The notes under the pieces are model-generated. The model was not told the DNA's origin and made no database searches. It was given only the letters and a program-made list of their open reading frames with translations. A stretch of DNA of 64,000 bases, from positions 1-64,000 of the forward strand of contig CAVPHF010000019.1 in NCBI GenBank assembly GCA_963704155.1, given 5' to 3'. The position numbers were made by a program, and so were the translations under genes. This DNA is from Thiohalocapsa sp963704155. Lineage in GTDB: Bacteria > Pseudomonadota > Gammaproteobacteria > Chromatiales > Chromatiaceae. Positions 32,841 to 41,054 of this stretch are shown in pieces; the stretch's first letter is position 1, and each line of letters starts with the position of its first letter.

Positions 32841-33809
32841 ATGGATTTGTCCGCTATTCGGGCACCGGTAAAGCAAGACATTCAGGCAGTCAACGAGATC
32901 ATCCTCGAGCGCCTGCAGTCGGACGTGGTGCTCATCAATCAAATCGGCCACTACATCGTTAGTAGCGGCGGCAAGCGCCTGCGGCCACTGCTCGTGCTGC
33001 TGTCGGCTCGTGCCTGCGGATACGCCGGTCGCGCCCATCTCGATATGGCCGCTATCGTCGAGTTCATCCATACGGCCACCCTGCTACATGACGACGTGGT
33101 CGATGGCTCAAAGCTGCGCCGCAATCGCGAGACGGCCAACGCGGTTTGGGGCAACGAGGCCAGCGTGCTGGTGGGGGATTTCCTCTACTCGCGCGCATTC
33201 GAGATGATGGTGGACGTCGGCATCATGAGAGTGATGGACGTGCTGTCGCATGCGACCAACCGGATTGCCGAGGGGGAGGTGCTCCAGCTCCTGAATACCA
33301 ACGACCCGGACACGGACGAGGCCCGCTACATGGAGGTCATCGCACGAAAAACGGCGACCCTTTTCGAGGCCGGGACGCGCCTTGGCGGCGTGCTCGCGAA
33401 GGTGCCGCGGGATGTCGAAGAAGCGGTCGCGAGCTTCGGGCTGCACCTTGGTATCGCCTTCCAACTCGTCGACGATGCATTGGACTACGAGTCCGATGCG
33501 GAAACCATCGGCAAGCATATCGGTGACGATCTCGAAGAGGGCAAGCCAACCCTGCCTGTGATCCGAGCCATGCAGGTCGGCAGTGCGGAGCAGCGTAAGC
33601 GCTTGAGAGAGGCGATCGAGACCGGAGGCCGCGAGCACATTGGCGATGTCGTCGACGCCATTGTCTCCAGCGGAGCAATCGACTACACTATCCAGCTTGC
33701 TCGCTTCCATGCTGATTCCGCGAAGGCAGCGGTGAAGGCATTGCCGGACAGTCCGGCCAGGGCATCGATGGAGGCGACTGCCGATTTCGCGGTTGCGAGG
33801 ACGTTCTGA
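32841..33809 (+). CDS. ispB: Polyprenyl (octaprenyl-type) diphosphate synthase
   Basis: 322 residues. A trans-prenyltransferase: GGKRLRPLLVLLSARACG, first aspartate-rich motif LLHDDVVDGSKLRRN (Asp 84, 85, 88), VLVGDFLYSRAFEMMV, and second motif FQLVDDALDYESDAE. It condenses isopentenyl diphosphate units to make the side chain of ubiquinone or menaquinone in the cytoplasm. Chain length (C40 expected from the E. coli homologue) is set by residues just before the first motif and cannot be proven here. It is divergent from rplU with its own promoter. No other isoprenoid gene is adjacent. Confidence 0.93.
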   Translation: MDLSAIRAPVKQDIQAVNEIILERLQSDVVLINQIGHYIVSSGGKRLRPLLVLLSARACGYAGRAHLDMAAIVEFIHTATLLHDDVVDGSKLRRNRETANAVWGNEASVLVGDFLYSRAFEMMVDVGIMRVMDVLSHATNRIAEGEVLQLLNTNDPDTDEARYMEVIARKTATLFEAGTRLGGVLAKVPRDVEEAVASFGLHLGIAFQLVDDALDYESDAETIGKHIGDDLEEGKPTLPVIRAMQVGSAEQRKRLREAIETGGREHIGDVVDAIVSSGAIDYTIQLARFHADSAKAAVKALPDSPARASMEATADFAVARTF

Positions 33810-33936
33810 ATCCTGCTAGCCGGAAATCGGGCGAAGCGTAGGCAAGCGGTTGGCAATCAGAATTGCGCCGCTCCGCCGCCCTTCAATGCACTTGGCAGAT
33901 CCCGAAAAGCTGCTGACTAGAGTGCGCGTAAATGAC

Positions 33937-34013
33937 CGGGGTGTAGCTCAGCCTGGTAGAGCACTGCCTTCGGGAGGCAGGGGCCGGAGGTTCGAATCCT
34001 CTCACCCCGACCA
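33937..34013 (+). tRNA. tRNA-Pro (anticodon CGG)
   Basis: 77 bases with a full cloverleaf: seven-pair acceptor stem (CGGGGTG with CACCCCG), D arm GCTCAGCCTGGTAGAGC, anticodon loop TTCGGGA giving CGG, T arm with GGTTCGAATCC and encoded CCA. It stands alone after ispB, outside the tRNA cluster at 39 kb. Confidence 0.95.
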
Positions 34014-34490
34014 ATCTTTATGAAGTGCTTACGGCCAATCTGGACGGCCATTCCAAGCACTACATGTCATCGAGCGTGACCTCTTGCTCCTCGCCTGAGT
34101 TCTGGTCGAGTGGCCTTCCGCGCCAACTCTCCTTCTCCCCTTGATCGTCTTTTCCCGAGCGACCGGCTTGGTCCTCTCCTTCGAGAATCGCTATATTCAT
34201 TTCTCGTTTCGCACAAGCTGTCTGTGACTGGCGCCGGGCTGAGGGCGGTCAACGCCGGCGTTGTCGTGCCTGCTGGTCGTCTGCGCTATGTCTGGTCTTG
34301 TGAGGCGAGGCCCTGCGATGCTCCAAGCGTAAGAGTGAGCGGCTGTCGTGCCAGAGGACTGCCGCGCAAGCGCCCGCCATCCGACTCGGGAGGCCCCGTC
34401 ACCGCGCGAGCACCGAACGCCGGCCGCAAGCCCCAGATGTCTGGATGATGCCCAAGCGGTCGCAGAGCCGATCGAGCGCGGCGGTCGCGC
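34014..34490. other. Gene-free stretch between tRNA-Pro and treZ
   Basis: About 480 bases. An AGTGCTT/AAGCACT stem (34024-34030 with 34055-34061) could fold downstream of the tRNA but has no T-run. Longer frames here are Arg/Ser/Pro-rich and have no ribosome site or domain, so I treat them as non-coding. Confidence 0.45.
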
Positions 34491-36407
34491 TCATATACCG
34501 GGCGGCCTACTGGACGACGGATTGGAGGATGCTTTGGGCGATGCATTGCGAGCCAGGGGCTCAAGCCACCAGATCGCGGACCAGGGCGGCAGACGGCCCA
34601 TCGCCAGCGATTCGGTGGCGTTCGCCGGCTCCTGGAACAATGGGGTCGCCGATCCGCGTTCGACGAGGTCCTCGTGCGCAATTGTCTGGTTGCCCAGATT
34701 GGCCATCAGGGTCAGGCGGGTGCCGTCCGCCAGGGTCCAACGCACACGGGTGCTGCGTTCGCCAATCTGCTCGTATGTCGTCCCGTGCCCGCTGATACCA
34801 AACAACCGCGGCACAATTTGGTCCCGGCGCAGCGCCAGTAGGTCTTGATGAAAGCGAATCCAGGTGCGGTTCGGCTCGGTATCGACCAGGCTCCAGTCGA
34901 GCGTCGAGCGCCTGAAGGTCTCCGCGGCGTTGGGATCAGGGATGCGTTCGCGCGCGCCCGCGTCCGAGAAACGTTCGAACGTCGCGAACTCGCGTCGCCG
35001 ACCGTCAGTGACTGCCGCGGCGAGGTCGCCGCCAAAGTCGCAAAAGAAGAAGAAGGGCTCGGGGGCCATCCACTCTTGGCCCATGAAGAGCAACGGTGGG
35101 GCCGGCGCCAGCAGCAGGATGGTGAGGGCCGCCCGTAGGGCCTCTGGGGGTGCCAAATCCGCGATGCGCTCGCCGAAGGCGCGGTTGCCGACCTGGTCGT
35201 GATTCTGGATCAGGTTGACGAAGGCAGTGGCCGGTAGAGCGCCACTCGGCTCACCGCGACGCCTGCCGCCGCGAAACGCCGAGGGCTCGCCCTGATAGGC
35301 AAACCCCTCCGCGAGGCAGCGTCCGAGCAGGCGCGCCGGCTCCTGTGCATAGTCCTGATAGTAGCCGTCGCGCTCGCCACTGATCAGCGAGTGCGCGGTG
35401 TGATGGAAATCGTCGTTCCATTGCGCCCTGTACCACCGCGGCTGGCCGCCCGCGTCGCGCTGCAGATATCGGACCGCGTTGTCGTCGTTCTCCAGAACCA
35501 GGTGGATGGCGCGCGTCCGACCCGGTCCGGCCTGCACGGCCTCCGCGACTTCGATCAGAATGTGGGGCTCGGAGTCGTCGGCGATGGCGTGGACCGCATC
35601 CAGCCGCAAGCCGTCGAAACGGAATTCATCGAGCCAGTAGAGCGCGTTATTGATGAAGAAATCGCGCACCGGGCGGCTGCCCTCGCCGTCGAACGCGATG
35701 CCGGCCCCCCAGGGCGTCTGATGGCGCTCGGTAAAGAAACCGGGCGCGTACAGGTGCAGATAGTTTCCCTCGGGACCAAAGTGGTTGTAGACCACATCCA
35801 GAAAGACCATCAGATCGCGTTGATGGGCCGCCTGGACCAATGCCTTGAGGTCGTCTGGCGTTCCGTAGGCCGAAGCGGGGGCGAACGGCAGTACCCCGTC
35901 GTAACCCCAGTTGCGCGCCCCGGGAAAGTCCGCGACCGGCATGAGTTCCAACGCGGTCACTCCGAGTTCGGCCAGGTAGTCGAGGCGCTCCATGACACCG
36001 CCATAGCCGCCCGGACGCGAGAAGGCGCCGACATGCAGCTCATAGATGATCGTCTCCTCCCAGGGTCGGCCTTGCCAGCCATCATCGCGCCAGCAGAAGG
36101 CCCCAGGGTCGATGACCTGGCTGGGACCATGGACGTCCAAAGGCTGATGGCGAGATGCGGGGTCCGGTACCCACTGGCCGCCATTGATGCGATAGCGATA
36201 AAGGCTGCCCGCGCGCGCATCGCCGCTCACGTGCTCCAGCCAGCCGCCGCCGACCGCGTCCATCTCCAGCACTTGCTCTTGCTGGGTTTCCGCGTCGCGC
36301 AGGCCGAGCTGCACCCGTTCGGCCCCCGGTGCCCATAGCCGGAAGCGTACCCGCCCATCCGCCAGCACTTGGGCGCCGAAGGGCATCTGGTGCAAGTGCG
36401 CAGTCAT
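34491..36407 (-). CDS. treZ: Malto-oligosyltrehalose trehalohydrolase
   Basis: About 638 residues. An N-terminal CBM48-like beta domain (VRFRLWAPGAERVQLGLRDA) precedes a GH13 alpha-amylase barrel with VMERLDYLAELGVTALELMP, VFLDVVYNHFGPEGNYLHLY (region I), FDGLRLDAVHAIADDSEPH (region II, with the nucleophilic aspartate), LIEVAEAV (region III) and FVNLIQNHDQVGNRAFGER (region IV). The GNYLHLYAP pattern and overall layout fit TreZ, which cleaves trehalose from maltooligosyl trehalose. TreZ normally works with TreY, not seen in this window. The ATG at 36407 overlaps the glgX stop by four bases (ATGA). The extreme C-terminus is divergent. Confidence 0.85.
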   Translation of the reverse strand: MTAHLHQMPFGAQVLADGRVRFRLWAPGAERVQLGLRDAETQQEQVLEMDAVGGGWLEHVSGDARAGSLYRYRINGGQWVPDPASRHQPLDVHGPSQVIDPGAFCWRDDGWQGRPWEETIIYELHVGAFSRPGGYGGVMERLDYLAELGVTALELMPVADFPGARNWGYDGVLPFAPASAYGTPDDLKALVQAAHQRDLMVFLDVVYNHFGPEGNYLHLYAPGFFTERHQTPWGAGIAFDGEGSRPVRDFFINNALYWLDEFRFDGLRLDAVHAIADDSEPHILIEVAEAVQAGPGRTRAIHLVLENDDNAVRYLQRDAGGQPRWYRAQWNDDFHHTAHSLISGERDGYYQDYAQEPARLLGRCLAEGFAYQGEPSAFRGGRRRGEPSGALPATAFVNLIQNHDQVGNRAFGERIADLAPPEALRAALTILLLAPAPPLLFMGQEWMAPEPFFFFCDFGGDLAAAVTDGRRREFATFERFSDAGARERIPDPNAAETFRRSTLDWSLVDTEPNRTWIRFHQDLLALRRDQIVPRLFGISGHGTTYEQIGERSTRVRWTLADGTRLTLMANLGNQTIAHEDLVERGSATPLFQEPANATESLAMGRLPPWSAIWWLEPLARNASPKASSNPSSSRPPGI

Positions 36408-38560
36408 TGCACGTCCTCCGACTCCGAGTCCCCTAGCGGCTCGGTCAACACGACCAGCGACCGGGCCTCGACCGGATAAAGGTCGCCGATGCCCCAAGGC
36501 CGATCGCGTTCGGCGGTCTGTCCGCGAAAGGTGTCCAGCAGTCCCAGCCACGGCTGGCCCTGGGGTGACGGCGGCAGCCTGAAGTCGATGGCTTCGTGCC
36601 CGGCGTTGAGCAACAGCAGAAAGCTGTCGTCATAGATGGGTCGGCCGCGCCGGTCGGTCTCGAGGATTCCGCGACCGTTCAGCACCGCGCCGAGCGACCG
36701 CACATGGCCCTCGTTCCAGGCGGCATCGTCCATTTCATTGCCGTCCGGGCCGATCCACAGGATGTCTTTTGCCCCCGTCCCCTCAATGGAGCGACCCTGG
36801 AAGAAACGGCGGCGACGGAACAACGGATGGGTGCGGCGCAGCATGGACAGGCGCACTACGAACTGCAGCAGCGATCGCTGATCGGCGTTGAGGTCCCAGT
36901 CGATCCAGGTGAGTTCGTTGTCTTGGCAGTAAGTGTTGTTGTTTCCCTGCTGAGTGCGCCCCAGTTCGTCGCCCGCAAGCAACATGGGCACGCCTTGGGA
37001 GAGCACCAGGGTGGCCAGCAGATTGCGCTGTTGCCGCGCGCGCAGGGCCGCTATCGCCGGGTCGTTGGTCGCGCCCTCGACGCCGCAGTTCCAGCTCCGG
37101 TTGTGGTCCTCGCCGTCGCGGTTCTCCTCGCCGTTTGCCTCGTTGTGCTTGTGGTTGTAGCTGACCAGATCGCGCAGGGTGAAGCCGTCGTGGCAGGTGA
37201 CGAAGTTGATGCTCGCGACCGGGCGTCGGCCGTCGCTCTCATAGAGGTCGCTTGATCCGGTGAGACGCGTCGCGAGTTCGCCGGTAACGCCGCCCTCGCC
37301 GCGCCAGAAGTCCCGAACCGTATCGCGGTACTTGCCGTTCCACTCGGTCCAGCCGGGAGGGAAGTTGCCGACCTGATAGCCGCCCTCTCCGAGGTCCCAA
37401 GGCTCCGCGATCAGTTTTACCTGCGACAGCACAGGGTCTTGATGGATGATGTCGAAGAAGGCACCGAGACGGTCGACCTCGTGCAGTTCGCGGGCGAGCG
37501 CCGAGGCCAGGTCGAAGCGGAAGCCATCGATGTGCATCTGCAGCACCCAGTAGCGCAGACTGTCCATGATTAGCTGGAGCACGCGCGGGTGGACCATGTT
37601 CAGGGTGTTGCCGCAGCCAGTGTAATCCCGGTAATAGCGTGGCTCGTCCGCCATCAACCGATAGTAGGACGCATTGTCGATGCCGCGAAAACACAGGGTC
37701 GGACCCAAATGGTTGCCCTCGACCGTGTGGTTGTAGACGACATCCAGAATGACCTCGATGCCGGCCGAGTGCAGACGTTTCACCATCGTCTTGAACTCGC
37801 GCAGCGAGCCGCTGGCCGAATAGCGCATGTCGGGGGCGAAGTAGCCGATGGAGTTATAGCCCCAATAGTCGGACAGCCCTTGCTCGACCAGATGGCGACC
37901 GTCGACGAAAGCGTGTACTGGCATCAGCTCAACGGCGGTGACGCCCAGACGGCGCAGGTGATCGATCACAGGTGCCGTGGCCAGACCCGCGTAGGTTCCG
38001 CGCAGTGCCGTGGGCACCTCCGGGTGCCGCGCGGTGAAACCCTTGACGTGCGCTTCGTAGATCAGGGTGTCCTGCCATGGCGTGCGCGGTGGACTGTCAT
38101 CGCCCCAACTGAAAGCGGGGTCCACCACCATGGACTTGGGCATAGAGCGCCCGTTGTCGCGCCGGTCCATGGAGAGGTCCGCTTTTTGATGGCCGATGCG
38201 GTACCCGAAATGGGCGTCGGACCAGCGCAGCGTCCCTCGGATGTGCTTTGCGTAGGGGTCGATCAGCAGCTTCTTGGGGTTGAATCTGTGCCCAGACGCG
38301 GGATCGTATGGCCCAAACACCCGGTAGCCATACAATTGGCCAGGCTGGACCTCCGGCAGATAGCCGTGCCAGACCTGATCGGTCCGTTCTGGGAGCTGGA
38401 TGGTCTGGAGCTCGTTGCGGCCGGAGCTGTCGTAGAGGCAGAGATCCACGCGTTGCGCATGCTCTGAGAAGAGTGCGAAGTTGACGCCCTCGCCATCCCA
38501 GACGGCGCCCAGCGGATAGGGATCGCCCGGCCAGACGCCCGGCTGACGGCGCGATACCAT
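36404..38560 (-). CDS. glgX: Glycogen debranching enzyme (GlgX type)
   Basis: About 718 residues. The N-terminal CBM48 (YPLGAVWDGEGVNFALFSEH) leads into a GH13 catalytic domain with AVELMPVHAFVDGRHLVEQG, VILDVVYNHTVEGNHLGPT (region I), IDGFRFDLASALAREL (region II), AEPWDLGEGGYQVGNFP (region III, acid/base Glu) and FVTCHDGFTLRDLVSYN (region IV), then NRSWNCGVEG. The length is typical of GlgX, which hydrolyses alpha-1,6 branches of phosphorylase-limit dextrin. The ATG at 38560 follows a GGGGGTG stretch. It heads a two-gene operon with treZ, tying glycogen breakdown to trehalose formation, which suggests osmolyte or carbon-store control. Confidence 0.9.
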   Translation of the reverse strand: MVSRRQPGVWPGDPYPLGAVWDGEGVNFALFSEHAQRVDLCLYDSSGRNELQTIQLPERTDQVWHGYLPEVQPGQLYGYRVFGPYDPASGHRFNPKKLLIDPYAKHIRGTLRWSDAHFGYRIGHQKADLSMDRRDNGRSMPKSMVVDPAFSWGDDSPPRTPWQDTLIYEAHVKGFTARHPEVPTALRGTYAGLATAPVIDHLRRLGVTAVELMPVHAFVDGRHLVEQGLSDYWGYNSIGYFAPDMRYSASGSLREFKTMVKRLHSAGIEVILDVVYNHTVEGNHLGPTLCFRGIDNASYYRLMADEPRYYRDYTGCGNTLNMVHPRVLQLIMDSLRYWVLQMHIDGFRFDLASALARELHEVDRLGAFFDIIHQDPVLSQVKLIAEPWDLGEGGYQVGNFPPGWTEWNGKYRDTVRDFWRGEGGVTGELATRLTGSSDLYESDGRRPVASINFVTCHDGFTLRDLVSYNHKHNEANGEENRDGEDHNRSWNCGVEGATNDPAIAALRARQQRNLLATLVLSQGVPMLLAGDELGRTQQGNNNTYCQDNELTWIDWDLNADQRSLLQFVVRLSMLRRTHPLFRRRRFFQGRSIEGTGAKDILWIGPDGNEMDDAAWNEGHVRSLGAVLNGRGILETDRRGRPIYDDSFLLLLNAGHEAIDFRLPPSPQGQPWLGLLDTFRGQTAERDRPWGIGDLYPVEARSLVVLTEPLGDSESEDVQ

Positions 38561-39137
38561 AGTCACCCCCTGCACCGACAGGGCAAGCGGCCCGAACGCG
38601 CGCCGCCGTCGCCGATGGTTTCGGCGTCGTAGTGGCCATCTTGGTGGTGCACGCGGTCGAGCCTCGGGTTGAGGCCCAGCCAGTGCCCGCCGCAGTCACG
38701 GCCATCGGCCGTGCGATCGAGGTATTTGGATTGCAGGGTGTACAAGGGGACGGCTCTCTTCGGTGTTGAGTGAACTCGGTGTTGGTACATGCGCCGCCGA
38801 GGGCGGCAGCATCAAGGGAATTGCCTGAGCGATAAAAGCAGGAAAGATGCCAACAAATCTGTTTGCAGTGGCGCGCCCTCGCGGTCCGAGGCGGCTGAAA
38901 TCAGCCGATCCGCTACGTCGCTGTTGCGATGGCGACTCGGTGGTGCCCGGCCGGCACTTCCTTTGCTGGCCCGCGTGGAGACATGGCCGCATCGCGATTG
39001 TCGCGTCCATGAGATTCGGGTACCTGTGTATCGCTCGGCGTCATTAGATTTTCGTCGCTGCCCGTTGACGTATGCGAATCAGGTCTATAAAATTTCGGCT
39101 CTTCGGTCTGGGACACGGGCGAAGCCACGTTCCTCAT
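38561..39137. other. Gene-free interval upstream of glgX and the tRNA cluster
   Basis: About 580 bases separate divergent transcription of glgX and the tRNA cluster. The right end holds a promoter for the cluster (39065-39093). No gene with domain or ribosome-site support was found. Confidence 0.5.
39065..39093 (+). promoter_or_regulatory. Predicted strong sigma-70 promoter for the tRNA cluster
   Basis: TTGACG (39065-39070), then TAAAAT (39088-39093) after 17 bases (TATAAA two bases earlier overlaps it), about 45 bases before the tRNA-Pro gene. This is close to consensus and fits a stable-RNA promoter. Confidence 0.6.
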
Positions 39138-39214
39138 CGGGGTATAGCGCAGTCTGGTAGCGCGCCTGCTTTGGGAGCAGGATGTCGGGGGTTCGAATCC
39201 CTCTACCCCGACCA
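39138..39214 (+). tRNA. tRNA-Pro (anticodon TGG)
   Basis: 77 bases, full cloverleaf. Acceptor CGGGGTA pairs with TACCCCG; anticodon loop TTTGGGA gives TGG; T arm GGTTCGAATCC; CCA encoded. It is first of the four-tRNA cluster. Confidence 0.95.
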
Positions 39215-39359
39215 ATCGCAGCATCTCGAGCGGGGCTTAGTACGGACTGTAAGTCGCAATGGATTTGCCGCCGCTAGGGCGAGTCGGTTCCCTTCCGGTC
39301 AAGGCGTCATATTGGGCGTCACACGGCTGAGAGCCTAACGGACATTGGGCCAAGCGAGA

Positions 39360-39436
<77 letters not shown>

Positions 39437-39562
39437 AATGCGATAGTGTGACATGGCGGGGATGCGGCGTGCTGTCATTGGTTCAGCAGCCCAAAGGGCG
39501 GCAGCTGCAGACGCAAGTACTCGAGGTTGGTTTGGCCTCGATATCGAGCAAGCGAGATCGAT

Positions 39563-39639
39563 GGTGGACGTAGCTCAGTTGGTAGAGCGCAGGTTTGTGG
39601 CACCTGTGGTCGTGGGTTCGATCCCCATCGTCCACCCCA
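39563..39639 (+). tRNA. tRNA-His (anticodon GTG)
   Basis: 77 bases including the extra 5' G that pairs with C73, the identity element of tRNA-His. Anticodon loop TTGTGGC gives GTG. CCA is encoded. Confidence 0.95.
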
Positions 39640-39711
39640 ATCATCCGAAGTCGCGTGGATCCGCGCGCGGCCGCAAGCCGGGGCATCGCAAGACCCGATC
39701 ATAGCAGTACC

Positions 39712-39787
39712 GGGCCGTTAGCTCAGCTGGTAGAGCAGTGGACTCTTAATCCATTGGTCCTAGGTTCGAATCCTAGACGGCCCACCA
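39712..39787 (+). tRNA. tRNA-Lys (anticodon CTT)
   Basis: 76 bases. Acceptor GGGCCGT pairs with ACGGCCC; anticodon loop CTCTTAA gives CTT; T arm GGTTCGAATCC; CCA encoded. It is last of the cluster and is followed within 25 bases by a terminator. Confidence 0.95.
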
Positions 39788-39808
39788 ATGATGACAATGC
39801 AGTAATGG

Positions 39809-39843
39809 AAGGCTCTGGGGGAAACCGCAGGGCCTTTTCTTTT
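39809..39843 (+). terminator. Rho-independent terminator of the tRNA cluster
   Basis: AAGGCTCTG pairs with CAGGGCCTT (nine pairs, one G-T) around a ten-base loop, then TTCTTTT. It ends the Pro-Arg-His-Lys transcript. Confidence 0.85.
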
Positions 39844-39967
39844 GCCCTGGCGCGCGCTCGGCACAGGTGCGTGGCGCACTCGCGAGACCGTCATCCGAGG
39901 TACGATCTCATCGACGCCCTAGCGCGTGGCGCGCCCGTGGGCGCCGGAAATGCCGCCGACAAGGGGA

Positions 39968-40825
39968 TCAGTGGAGCATGAACACCGGCATCTCGGCCGA
40001 GGTCATGACATGCTCTGTGACGCCGCCCAAGATCAGCTGGCGCAGACGGCTACGGCTGTAAGCGCCCACGATCAGTAGATTGACGCCATCCGCGGTCGCG
40101 CTGGCAAGTAACGCCTCACCGACATGCGGGTCCTGCGCTTGGATTGTCTTCATCCGCGCCTTGACGCCATGCCAGCCGAGATACTTCACTAGCTCTGCGG
40201 GGGTCGGTTCCGTGTGTTGGTGACGCTGGCAAGTGTAGACGGTTACCTCCTCGGCGCCTTGCAGATAGGCCATCGCTGCGCCGACGGCATGGGCTGCCTC
40301 TGCGCTGCCGTTCCAGCCGATGCCCACCCTGGTGCCAATACTCGGCTCTACGTGCCGCGGCGTAATCAACACCGGTCGTCCGGTGGACTTCAGCGCGGCC
40401 TCGGCGACGGCTGGCGGCGGTGCAACCGGAATGGGCCCGGGGAGGATGATCAGGTCGGAGAGGCGTCCTCGCACCGCTAGGATCGCGTCTTCCTGACCCA
40501 TGATCTGTTGCCAGGCGGCCGAGACACTGCCGCCAATTCGCTGTTGGACGATCGGGATCGCGGACTGCGCGCAGTGGAACTCGAATAGCTCGCGTGCCTG
40601 CCCGACCCTGGTGTCGATGTTGTGATCGGCAGCCTTAAGGACGGCCTCGCGTAGATGCCTTGACAGCCCCAAGTGCGCGAAGTGCAGGTGTTGGCGAGGG
40701 TTCCGCATCACATAGAGTATATCCAGATGCGCATCGAAACGTTGTGCGAGACCCAGGGCCATCTCCAGCGCAGGACCGGGGTTGTCGGCCTCGCACAAGG
40801 ACAACAAAATGGTTTTTACAGGCAT
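39968..40825 (-). CDS. Tandem universal stress protein (UspA family)
   Basis: 285 residues, two UspA-like domains in tandem. The N-terminal half starts MPVKTILLSLCEADNPGPAL. The C-terminal half has RVGIGWNGSAEAAHAVGAAM and the end LLIVGAYSRSRLRQLILGGV, then TEHVMTSAEMPVFMLH. The GGVTEHVMTSAEMPVFM part matches the nucleotide-binding G-x2-G-x9-G(S/T) motif in reduced form, since the second glycine and serine/threonine are not clear. Such proteins protect cells under stress, often binding ATP. A GGGAG ribosome site is about eight bases before the ATG. It stands alone, convergent with the tRNA cluster. Confidence 0.85.
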   Translation of the reverse strand: MPVKTILLSLCEADNPGPALEMALGLAQRFDAHLDILYVMRNPRQHLHFAHLGLSRHLREAVLKAADHNIDTRVGQARELFEFHCAQSAIPIVQQRIGGSVSAAWQQIMGQEDAILAVRGRLSDLIILPGPIPVAPPPAVAEAALKSTGRPVLITPRHVEPSIGTRVGIGWNGSAEAAHAVGAAMAYLQGAEEVTVYTCQRHQHTEPTPAELVKYLGWHGVKARMKTIQAQDPHVGEALLASATADGVNLLIVGAYSRSRLRQLILGGVTEHVMTSAEMPVFMLH

Positions 40826-41004
40826 TGGTCGTGGCTCCCAAGGGCGTCTCACTCGCTAGTGAGCCTGCAGAAAACAGAAGAGAGCGAAGCGGGAAAACCT
40901 CACTATCAACGGTTATTTGGCGTCATTGTAAGAGAATGCCAGCCACTTTGCCGGCGTAGCGCGGCGGTCGACTCGGAGCGGCTCGCTGCCGCCATTTACC
41001 ATCG

Positions 41005-41038
41005 GCGCCGGCGCGCCTTTTAGGGCACGCGCCGGCGC
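41005..41038 (-). terminator. Very stable GC hairpin 17 bases downstream of the fusion gene stop
   Basis: GCGCCGGCGCG and its exact inverted complement flank a 12-base loop (41005-41015 with 41028-41038). No T-run follows on either strand, so it may be an mRNA end-stabilising hairpin or a weak terminator. Confidence 0.4.
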
Positions 41039-41054
41039 AGTTCCAGTGATGGCA

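Noticed and set aside
34110..34448. 112-residue frame between tRNA-Pro and treZ
   Set aside because: Low-complexity, Arg/Ser/Pro-rich, with no ribosome site and no domain. An opposite-strand frame in the same place looks equally good, which is typical of non-coding GC-rich DNA.
39453..39704. Frame reading through the tRNA-His gene
   Set aside because: It crosses a confident tRNA and has no independent support.
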